NCBI RefSeq assembly: GCF_037975245.1
Contig: NC_092571.1
Span: 9,724,917-9,788,916, forward strand
Direction of reading: 5' to 3'
From: Apostichopus japonicus
Lineage: Eukaryota > Echinodermata > Holothuroidea > Aspidochirotida > Stichopodidae
DNA: 64,000 nt
Part shown: positions 25,616-37,600 of the stretch, piece by piece
How positions within the stretch are numbered: position 1 is the stretch's first letter
How the letters are laid out: every line of letters begins with the position of its first letter
Program-made: the position numbers and the translations under genes
Notes under the pieces: generated by a model
Database searches by the model: none
Told to the model about the DNA's origin: nothing
What the model saw: only the letters and a program-made list of their open reading frames with translations

Positions 25616-28600
25616 GTAAACTTTCATTAAAAACCTCTTTGATCATATCAGCAAGGTATGAAAGTGTGCAGTATTCAGGTATCCCTTACCAACACAATGC
25701 ATGCTTAACATTCATACAAGAGCAATATAGGACTACTTATGGAAGTCAATTGTTTAAAGATCCAGAATTTCTGCTCTATTTTAGCACACAAAACAAGAGC
25801 TTGAATGACATATAACTGAATCGAACTGTTTGGATGGCTTCAATATCACTGTATAATTCCACCTATGTGAACTTCTTACACCAGTAATATGCTCTTCACT
25901 CAACCTTTATGATGCACAGTCCTTTTTGCTGTAAGCCTTACACGGGTTAATTTCATTGGCTACTGAAAATGTGTGTTAGTTAGTTGGTAGCATTCACCTC
26001 AAGTAACTTTCCCTTTTGTATTTTTCTTTTGTTGTTTCTTTGATTCCGTAAGCACTAGACCCAGGTAGTACAAGTGAAACTGTGCGTGAGTCCTGGGTTT
26101 CACAACTGTACAGCATGTGAAATTAAGCTTTCCGTACACCTATTTCAGGCATATGCAATATGATTCATTCACCAAGTTATTAATACCTTTCCACATTGTT
26201 ATAAAACTCTGTGTATGAAAGGTATTTCAGTATTCACCCTGTCTATTCCACAATATCAATTTTTTTTTATCATGAGTTTTCTCCTCATTTTTACACAGAC
26301 AACCAGTAAAGACAACGAAGTACATGTTACAGAAAAAAATAAGGTGGGTATTTAAAATGTGTTATGAAATTGGGTGAAATGTTAAAATTCTTTTGGGGAA
26401 GAAAATTAGGAACAATTATGTTTTAAAATAATTTCAAATCAAGTGGTAACATGTATCTTTTTTGTTCTTGTTTTTGTGTTCTTTGATATACTTAAAGTAA
26501 ATAGGCAGTTGTGACAAATATTTTACATAATACCTTTCTATGCAATCTCCTTTCAAAACAACTATCTATATGCATCCTGTTGCATGTCCATTCAAGGGCG
26601 GCGGAAGCACTTTTAATCTGGGGGGGAGGGCACCGACATCAAAGGGCACTTTGCAGAAATTCTATTGGACTGATGTAGCCTGATATTTAGTACCCTTTAT
26701 AACTCTTATTGCAGCATATACACATCACTCCATGCCCCCCCCCCCCCTGAAGGAAAACATGCATACTAGCACTGCAATATTCAATGTGCAAACAAGGAAC
26801 AAGTTTTCTATTGAGACAAATGAGGTGAAATCATGCTAGTTGCTAATGTAGGAATCTTCCGAATTAGAGTTTATTTCTTGTTAATATCTTAACGAATTGT
26901 TTCCATTTGAAATAGCTTTGAGTTTGACCCACATAAATTCATTATAAGTCAGGGGCGTAGCCAGGATTTGCAAAGTTGTATGCACGACTATCTGAGCGGA
27001 GCGCCACCATCGGTTGGCGCGGAGCGCACAAGAAAATTGTTTGTTGTACAAACCCCTCAGATGGCCGGAAACGGCCCTTCCCGAGTGTTCATTCTGGTTC
27101 CCTGGCCTCTTGCTAACTTGAGACACCTAAATTTTTATGTAGAAAAAGGGCACATTTTTAACCCTGAGGAAAAGTGGGGGGCACGTGCCCCCTGTGCCCC
27201 CCCAGTTCCGCCGCCCTTGCCATTGATAACTGTCTAATGTGTTAAAATGTTCATCAAAAATTTCCAATATCGATGAAAATATCTGTTTTATTCCAATTAT
27301 ACTTAAGTTTAAATTAGACCCACAAGTGACCCCGTGTGTAAGTCCAGTTGTGCCACAACTGTATGTGACTCTGTAATTTGATGTTAACATGACTATTTTG
27401 TCCTCATTTTTACACAGACCATTTGTGAAGCCAATGACGAAATTGTCACAGCAAATAGTAAGGTAGGTATACTAGCCTACATCCATGTACATTGAGATAC
27501 TTAAAAAATGCTGTTTGAATATGAGAAAATGTCATTACAAAATAAAAGGAGTGACTGTCCTGTGATTTGAGTAAGTATGGCACTATATTCAGACCTACAA
27601 GTGAATGTGTGTGTGCTCAGTTGACCAAGAACTGTTTTTAACACTAGCTCTGGCACAAGTTCTTGTACAATTTTAACCAAAGTTTGATGGTGTGGGTTGC
27701 AGAAGACACCCTTTGTTATTAAAATTAATTAAAAACAAGTTTTAAATCATGTCAATTCATTATTTTTTTTTTTTTTGGGGGGGGGGGGGGGCGGGTTCTT
27801 TGATTTCATTAACAATTACACTAGACCCACAAATGACACTGGGTGTAAGTCCAGTTGTACCACAACTGTATGTGACTCTGTAATTTGATGTTAACATGAC
27901 TATTTTGTCCTCATATTTACACAGACCATTTGTGAAGCCAATGACGAAATTGTCACAGAAAATAGTAAGGTAGGTATACTAACATACATCGATGTACATT
28001 GAGATACTTAAAATGCTGTTTGAATATGAGAAAATTTCATTACAAAATAAAAGGAGTGACTGTCCTGTGATTTGAGTAAGTATGGCACTATATTCAGACC
28101 TACAAGTGAATGTGTGTGTGCTCAGTTGACCAAGAACTGTTTTTAACACTAGCTCTGGCACAAGTTCTTGTACAATTTTAACCAAAGTTTGATGGTGTGG
28201 GTTTGCAGAAGACACCCTATGTTATTAAAATTAATTAAAAACAAGTTGTAAATCATGTCAATTCATTATTTTTTTTTTGGGGGGGCGGGTTCTTTGATTT
28301 CATTAACAATTACACTAGACCCACAAATGACACTGTGTGTAAGTCCAGTTGTACCACAACTGTATGTGACTCTGTAATTTGATGTTAACATAACTATTTT
28401 GTCCTCATATTTACACAGACCATTTGTGAAGCCAATGACGAAATTGTCACAGAAAATAGTAAGGTAGGTATACTAACATACATCCATGTACATTGAGATA
28501 CTTAAAATGCTGTTTGAATATGAGAATATTTTCATTACAAAATAAAAGAGTGACTGTCCTGTGATTTGAGTAAGTATGGCACTATATGCAGACCTACAAG

Positions 28601-31600
28601 TGAATGTGTGTGTGCTCAGTTGACCAAGAACTGTTTTTAACACAAGCTCTTGTACAATTTTAACCAAAGTTTGATGGCGTGGGTTTCAGAAGGCACCCTA
28701 TGTTATTAAAATTAATTAAAAACAAGTTGTAAATCATGTCAATTTTGTATTTGTTATGGTCTTTCTTTGATTTCATTAACACTTACAACTAGACCAACAA
28801 GTGACCCTGTGTGTATGTCCAGTTGTGCCACAACTGTATGTGACTCTGTAATTTGATGTTAACATAACTATTTTGTCGTCATTTTTACACAGACCATTTG
28901 TGAAGCCAATGACGAAATTTTCACAGCAAATAGTAAGGTAGGTATACTAGCCTACATCCATGTACATTGAGATACTTAAAATGCTGTTTGAATATGAGAA
29001 AATTTCATTACAAAATAAAAGGAGTGACTGTCCTGTGATTTGAGTAAGTATGGCACTATATTCAGACCTACAAGTGAATGTGTGTGTGCTCAGTTGACCA
29101 AGAACTGTTTTTAACCCTAGCTCTGGCACAAGTTCTTGTACAATTTTAACCAAAGTTTGATGGTTTGGGTTTCAGAAGGCACCCTTTGTTATTAAAATTA
29201 ATTAAAAACAAGTTGTAAATCATGTCAATTTTGTATTTGTTATGGTCTTTCTTTGATTTCATTAACACTTACAACTAGACCAACAAGTGACCCTGTGTGT
29301 ATGTCCAGTTGTGCCATAACAGTATGTGACTCTGTAATTTGATGTTAACATAACTATTTTGTCGTCATTTTTACACAGACCATTTGTGAAGCCAATGACG
29401 AAATTGTCACAGCAAATAGTAAGGTAGGTATACTAGCCTACATCCATGTACATTGAGATACTTAAAATGCTGTTTGAATATGAGAAAATTTCATTACAAA
29501 ATAAAAGGAGTGACTGTCCTGTGATTTGAGTAAGTATGGCACTATATTCAGACCTACAAGTGAATGTGTGTGTGCTCAGTTGACCAAGAACTGTTTTTAA
29601 CACTAGCTCTGGCACAAGTTCTTGTACAATTTTAACCAAAGTTTGATGGTGTGGGTTGCAGAAGACACCCTTTGTTATTAAAATTAATTAAAAACAAGTT
29701 GTAAATCATGTCAATTCATTATTTTTTTTTTTTTTTGGGGGGGGGCGGGTTCTTTGATTTCATTAACAATTACACTAGACCCACAAATGACACTGGGTGT
29801 AAGTCCAGTTGTACCACAACTGTATGTGACTCTGTAATTTGATGTTAACATGACTATTTTGTCCTCATATTTACACAGACCATTTGTGAAGCCAATGACG
29901 AAATTGTCACAGCAAATAGTAAGGTAGGTATACTAACATACATCGATGTACATTGAGATACTTAAAAAATGCTGTTTGAATATGAGAAAATGTCATTACA
30001 AAATAAAAGGAGTGACTGTCCTGTGATTTGAGTAAGTATGGCACTATATTCAGACCTACAAGTGAATGTGTGTGTGCTCAGTTGACCAAGAACTGTTTTT
30101 AACCCTAGCTCTGGCACAAGTTCTTGTACAATTTTAACCAAAGTTTGATGGTGTGGGTTTCAGAAGGCACCCTATGTTATTAAAATTAATTAAAAACAAG
30201 TTGTAAATCATGTCAATTTTGTATTTGTTATGGTCTTTCTTTGATTTCATTAGCACTTACAACTAGACCAACAAGTGACCCTGTGTGTATGTCCAGTTGT
30301 GCCACAACTGTATGTGACTCTGTAATTTGATGTTAACATAACTATTTTGTCGTCATTTTTACACAGACCATTTGTGAAGCCAATGACGAAATTGTCACAG
30401 CAAATAGTAAGGTAGGTATACTAGCCTACATCCATGTACATTGAGATACTTAAAATGCTGTTTGAATATGAGAAAATTTCATTACAAAATAAAAGGAGTG
30501 ACTGTCCTGTGATTTGAGTAAGTATGGCACTATATTCAGTCCTACAAGTGAATGTGTGTGTGCTCAGTTGACCAAGAACTGTTTTTAACACTAGCTCTGG
30601 CACAAGTTCTTGTACAATTTTAACCAAAGTTTGATGGTGTGGGTTGCAGAAGACACCCTATGTTATTAAAATTAATTAAAAACAAGTTGTAAATCATGTC
30701 AATTCAGTAATTTTTTTTTTTTGGGGGGGCGGGTTCTTTGATTTCATTAACAATTACACTAGACCCACAAATGACACTGGGTGTAAGTCCAGTTGTACCA
30801 CAACTGTATGTGACTCTGTAATTTGATGTTAACATGACTATTTTGTCCTCATATTTACACAGACCATTTGTGAAGCCAATGACGAAATTGTCACAGCAAA
30901 TAGTAAGGTAGGTATACTAGCCTACATCCATGTACATTGAGATACTTAAAATGCTGTTTGAATATGAGAAAATTTCATTACAAAATAAAAGGAGTGACTG
31001 TCCTGTGATTTGAGTAAGTATGGCACTATATGCAGACCTACAAGTGAATGTGTGTGTGCTCAGTTGACCAAGAACTGTTTTTAACACTAGCTCTGGCACA
31101 AGCTCTTGAACAATTTTAACCAAAGTTTGATGGTGTGGGTTGCAGAAGACACCCTATGTTATTAAAATTAATTAAAAACAAGTTGTAAATCATGTCAATT
31201 CATTATTTTTTTTTTTTTTTGGTGGGGGCGGGTTCTTTGATTTCATTAACAATTACACTAGACCCACAAATGACACTGGGTGTAAGTCCAGTTGTAGCAC
31301 AACTGTATGTGACTCTGTAATTTGATGTTAACATGACTATTTTGTCCTCATATTTACACAGACCATTTGTGAAGCCAATGACGAAATTGTCACAGCAAAT
31401 AGTAAGGTAGGTATACTAGCCTACATCCATGTACATTGAGATACTTAAAATGCTGTTTGAATATGAGAAAATTTCATTACAAAATAAAAGGAGTGACTGT
31501 CCTGTGATTTGAGTAAGTATGGCACTATATGCAGACCTACAAGTGAATGTGTGTGTGCTCAGTTGACCAAGAACTGTTTTTAACACTAGCTCTGGCACAA

Positions 31601-34600
31601 GCTCTTGAACAATTTTAACCAAAGTTTGATGGCGTGGGTTTCAGAAGACACCCTATGTTATTGAAATTAATTAAAAACAAGTTGTAAATCATGTCAATTC
31701 ATTATTTTTTTTTTTGGGGGGGGCGGGTTCTTTGATTTCATTAACAATTACACTAGACCCACAAATGACACTGGGTGTAAGTCCAGTTGTAGCACAACTG
31801 TATGTGACTCTGTAATTTGATGTTAACATGACTATTTTGTCCTCATATTTACACAGACCATTTGTGAAGCCAATGACGAAATTGTCACAGCAAATAGTAA
31901 GGTAGGTATACTAGCCTACATCCATGTACATTGAGATACTTAAAATGCTGTTTGAATATGAGAAAATTTCATTACAAAATAAAAGGAGTGACTGTCCTGT
32001 GATTTGAGTAAGTATGGCACTATATGCAGACCTACAAGTGAATGTGTGTGTGCTCAGTTGACCAAGAACTGTTTTTAACACTAGCTCTGGCACAAGCTCT
32101 TGAACAATTTTAACCAAAGTTTGATGGCGTGGGTTTCAGAAGACACCCTATGTTATTGAAATTAATTAAAAACAAGTTGTAAATCATGTCAATTCAGTAA
32201 TTTTTTTGGGGGGGGGGGGGGCGGGTTCTTTGATTTCATTAACAATTACACTAGACCCACAAATGACACTGGGTGTAAGTCCAGTTGTAGCACAACTGTA
32301 TGTGACTCTGTAATTTGATGTTAACATGACTATTTTGTCCTCATATTTACACAGACCATTTGTGAAGCCAATGACGAAATTGTCACAGCAAATAGTAAGG
32401 TAGGTATACTAGCCTACATCCATGTACATTGAGATACTTAAAATGCTGTTTGAATATGAGAAAATTTCATTACAAAATAAAAGGAGTGACTGTCCTGTGA
32501 TTTGAGTAAGTATGGCACTATATGCAGACCTACAAGTGAATGTGTGTGTGCTCAGTTGACCAAGAACTGTTTTTAACACTAGCTTTGGCCTTGAAAAGAA
32601 GCTTCCAACAATTGAAATGTGATAACCTTTTGTGGAAGAATATACCACAAATTAACTATTAAAATTAATTGAAATTAATTCATAAATCCAAAGTAATGCT
32701 TTAACCCATTGAAATTTGAACTGTGTTTGAGAATTATTATCAAGTCATGTTGCAAAGTAAGTAGCTTTGTCTTTTCCGTTTGATGTCCTTTTGAATCCTG
32801 TAGCAGCGTGTACAAGACCTACTGTACATGATACACTGCATGTGAACAAATTGTCCAAACTTAATGCGATTTGGCTTTTACATGCTGTTGTGAAGTCACT
32901 ACGTAACACATGCCCTTTCTACTTGAGTCATATCACTCCTTTGTTAAGTGACTCATGCAACAAACAATTTTAAATCATGTAAACTGCATCAAACTGCATT
33001 CTGGAATAGTTGGTGCATTGCTTCCTTTTACTACCTTTACACTAATAACGCAATGTCGAAGCTACTGAAGTGAAGCAAATAGTCTTTTCTTTAGTAAATA
33101 GCGAGTTAAACCTTCAGGAGTCCATATCTACAGGCATCCTCTGTGTGCTGTCTTTGCCTGCTTTTTAATGCTAGTCTGGAACATAGTGAAAGAACAGGTT
33201 ATATTGTTATATTGCTACTTTAATATTGATTACATGTGATACTGATGCTTTGCAATCATAGCATTAAGATGGAAAAAATTTTGACTCAAATTTTGGTCCT
33301 TTTTTTGCAAACAATAACAAATATGTTTCTTATATTTTACTACATATTTCTTCAGGAGAGCATTTCAACCTCAACTTCAACATCATTTACTGGTATGTTT
33401 CATATTCATATCTCTATGATTAAACATTTTCTTGTAAATCCTTGTCGTGTGTTGATAGCTATAGTCCAAATGCATGCATGTTACTTAACTATCAGGCTTA
33501 TGTGTTCTTTAGCTATTAACATTTAAATCTAACTACTGTTCAGGCATTATACCGTAGTTAAGATATATCCCTAACTATGTTAAATCTAAACATTTAATAG
33601 CTGCAGTAATATCATTTACAACTTCTTACACTTTTAACTTACAGAAGACACAGGCGGTGAACTGTACTTTGATGCTGATCTAGGAAAATATCACAACTCC
33701 TTACTTGGTAAGTGCAGCCCAATGTCTTTGAATAAATTGTCTGTATCATATGTAGGTCCCCTTTTTTTTTGTATTTTATATTTGAAGATGTATACTATTC
33801 GAAACAAATTGTGATTATTTTCTTGCAACTAATTATGATAATATACCAAAATGGCATAGTTAAATAGCTTTAAGGGTTAGATGTGGGCTCTCTTCATTAA
33901 TCTTGAATCTACTATAATCACAAAATAAACAAAAAACTTCTAATTGTTTTAACATTGCAGACTCAAACCGTGATGAAGCAGTTTTTCTAGACGAATTGAC
34001 AGGAAATATGTACTCATATGGTAAGATACAAACTAGAAGCAAAGCTATTTTAATAGTTATGACTAAAACATTATATGATTTTTGTGAGGTAAACAATGCA
34101 TTGTAATTGTCTAAAGATGGAAATCCAACTTTATTTTGTAATCACCAGTGTGAAAATATCTTTACAACTAGTAAACAAAGCATTTTGTACTTTTTAAACT
34201 GTTAATTAACATTACAAAAATATTTCCTAGTCAAAACTGTAGGCAGGTATTATTCTCAAGCAGAATATATCGCTTACATGTATGAATTCTTATGAGGAGG
34301 TAATATCTATAGAAATCACTGTTTCTACATGCATACGGTTATCTGGAAATTATTTTCTGTTTGTTACTGTTTTGAACTATGGTTACCTGAACTTTTTGGA
34401 ATCAGGAAATGCTTCAACAAAAAGGAAAGTTATGACTGCTAAAAGAATGTTTAAGGTCAATGCAGGTTCAAGGTAAACAAATAAACGCATTACCAATATT
34501 AAAGCAATACACACAATCCGAAACAGTTTGCATGCATTTCAGACTGTGATAAATAAAATGTGTTATTTCTATCTTTTAAACAGATATCTTGAACAAACCA

Positions 34601-37600
34601 TGTCAGGAAGTAAGTGTTGTTATTTCAAAACATTCAATTTAGGTTTTCAATTTTTTCTAACATAAAGTAAGATAAAGGAATGAGCTGCAAGTAATAAACA
34701 TGTGTAATCCTACCTTTGTAATCAATGTTTCAACCATGTTACTTCAGGCCGCTTGTCTCCCAGAGACAAAATGACAAATTGTGGAGAAAAGCCATCTTCT
34801 AGTGCAGTAACTCTTCCTTTTTTTTGGCCAAGAAACCTATATTACCTCATGAAGTTTTTATTCAGAACCTTATAAAGGTATCAGTCTCAAGCTTCTATAT
34901 CGTATCAACAATTATGGCTCTGTTTACTTCTCTCATTAAAATTACAAATGCTCTAAAGAGGTTTAATTATCTGTTCACAGTCTCACCCTGAACTGCAACC
35001 AATCTTTGAAAGGATGCTAGAACAAATGAAGGCTCAGGTATTGTAACTTTGGTATCTAAATGTGATATATGAATGAATAATGAAATTATAAATGGAAAAA
35101 TGACTGGGAGATATTTTAATAAAATTTGTAAAGTGCAAAGAATTGAGGCCAAGATGGGATTCTAAACCAGTGACTTCAGGATTATGGACCTGTGCTTCAC
35201 CAACTGAGCTACTCAGCCATATGAAGGTAGCTGTCCCTAATTTCCTAGGCACTTTTCAAATTAAAAGTTCTCCTAGTCAGTTTCCCATTTATAATTTCAT
35301 CACGTGTTTGTTTTAATGGGGAACTTCTCTGGAAATAACTTCCCATCTGCTTCAGGCTTGTATCAAGTGAAAATTGGTTAATAATGGAGTTATAAAACAT
35401 TGGGCAAGGTACTGTCACTTTGACTGGCACCCTTTGCCTAGAAATGAATGAAGAACCTGGTTAAAATAACTTGGCTTTGCCAGTTTCTTATGTATTTTAA
35501 TAAATGTACTAAGAATCTGTTAAAGTCATCTTTTCATTGAATCTTGTAATATGTACCATTATTAAAGGTGACTTTGCTCAGCTGCGAAAATATAAAACAA
35601 AGATCAAGTAAGTAGAGCAGGGATGAGATGAAAAGGGGAAAATAACTTATAAATATTGCACCATATAACATTTAGGAGCTTTATAAAATCCAAAACTTCC
35701 TAAAGATGAGTCTCTCTTTTTATACCCCTCCCCAGGTTTACCTCCTTCCCACTTTAAGACTTGATTTCCCAACAGTAATGTTTGCCTGGGCAGTCAGCCA
35801 GTTTGTTAGCTTAGCAGTGTTATAGCGCTAACTGACAGCTACGATAAGCAATTATACTGGAACACATATTATCACTCAGGAAGTTTTAAGTCAAAGGGTT
35901 TTCATTATTAGGTGACTTCAGCCTGAAAGTTTTATGACAAGTTCCAGTTTTCCTGAAGTCAAATAATTAATTGACCAATAGGCAACAATAATATTACAAG
36001 ACACTGACTATTTCAGATCTCAGACACCATTGTCCAAAATATAAGGTCTAGAACTCTGGATGTAATGTTGTACCATACAAACCAACTATGTTTGCATAAA
36101 CTTGAATTCAATCACAACATTTGTCTTTAAAACTATGTTTGCTTCTAGGTTCCAAAAAGGCTAAAGCATCTTAGCCATATGCAAACAACGGACTATGATA
36201 GTGAGGAATGCACCAGCACTGATGAGGAGGATTTCAGCGATGATTACCTAGACGCATTTAGTGAGAGTGAATCTTCAACAGATGAAGAATCCGAAGAAGA
36301 AAGCAGTGAAAATGAAAAGCCCTCAACAAGTAAAAATCATTCAGGTGGTGTCAAAGTATCTTCCACTTACTATAGTAAAAGTAGGAAAAGAACATGGAAC
36401 AGACAACACTGTTGCCTCTTTTGTGAACAAAATGTAACCAAATTACCAAGACATCTAGAAACTCATCATGCTGATGAAATATTGGTAATGAAAGCTATGC
36501 TGTTGCCAAAAAGGTCAGCAGAAAGAAATGCAATTTTAGAAGAGATCAGAAAAAAGGGAGACAATGCCTATAATTGTCGTGTGCTAAAAGAAGGCAAGGG
36601 AAAGCTCTTGGTCTACAAAAGACCAAAATTAGGCACAATGCATGTGGAAGATTACATTCCTTGCCCAGATTGCCAAGGCTATTTTGCGAAAAAGTCATTG
36701 TGGCGACATCAAAAGAAATGTACCCTAAAAAAAGCAAAGGAAAATCCAACCACATCTCGAACTGCACAGTGTCAAAAGGCTGGTAGGGCATTGCTTCCAA
36801 CAAAAAGTCCCTGCAGTGCTAAACTGCAAGAGATACTTGCTGGTATGAGAACTGATAGTGTTGTTGTTACCATAAGAGCAGATTCCTGGATCTGCAAATT
36901 AGGAGAGCATCACTGTGATGATAGCAGCACAATTAATCACAACATTGTTTCAGAAAGAATGAGGCGCATTGCAAGGCTCCTTCTTGAAACACAGCAAATA
37001 AATGCATCTATTAAGTCTGCTAAAGACTTAGTAGACCCAGCACATTTCGATGACGTGATCCTTGGTGTTAACATTTGCTCTGGATTTGACACTTCAAACC
37101 AAAACTTTGAAGCACCCACACTTGCTAAAAAGCTGGGACAAAGCCTAACTACTTTGGCTGAAATTGTAATTGCAGAATCCATTAAATCATCAGATACCTT
37201 GCAGGAGTGCAAAGCAGAGCAGTTCTTGAAACTAAAGAATCTGCAATGGAAACAAAGAATTGCCACAAAAGTTTATAAGCAACAATGCAAGCAAAAGTGG
37301 CAAAAACCAAAGAAAGTTCCCTTAACAGCCGACACTGTGAAGCTCAATCAGCTACTGACAAACCAAGTTTGTACTACAAAAGAGAAGTTACAAGGTAATG
37401 AAGTATCAACATCCACTTGGCGGGAGTTGGCTTCTTTAACCCTTGCTCAGCTAATAATGTTCAATCGCCGTAGACCTGGCGAAACACAATATTTGAGAAT
37501 GTCAGATTATTTAGAGCAAACAAAGAAAAAGAGAGAGTTCCAAGATGAAATATTTGAATCTCTTCCAATAGCACAAAAGCTGGCAGCAAAGAGGCTTACT

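Noticed and set aside
27240-32585. CRISPR-like regular repeat spacing
   Set aside because: Units are about 495 bp with no distinct spacers, in a eukaryotic gene; they are exon-intron repeats.
27979-32648. A repeated minus-strand ORF of about 68 codons in each array unit
   Set aside because: It lies in intron sequence of the plus-strand gene, varies by frame changes, and has no splice or domain support; repetition alone explains its recurrence.
35147-35218. Functional tRNA-Met gene
   Set aside because: Anticodon loop is one base too long and the B box and T arm are degraded; kept as a pseudo-tRNA or SINE head.
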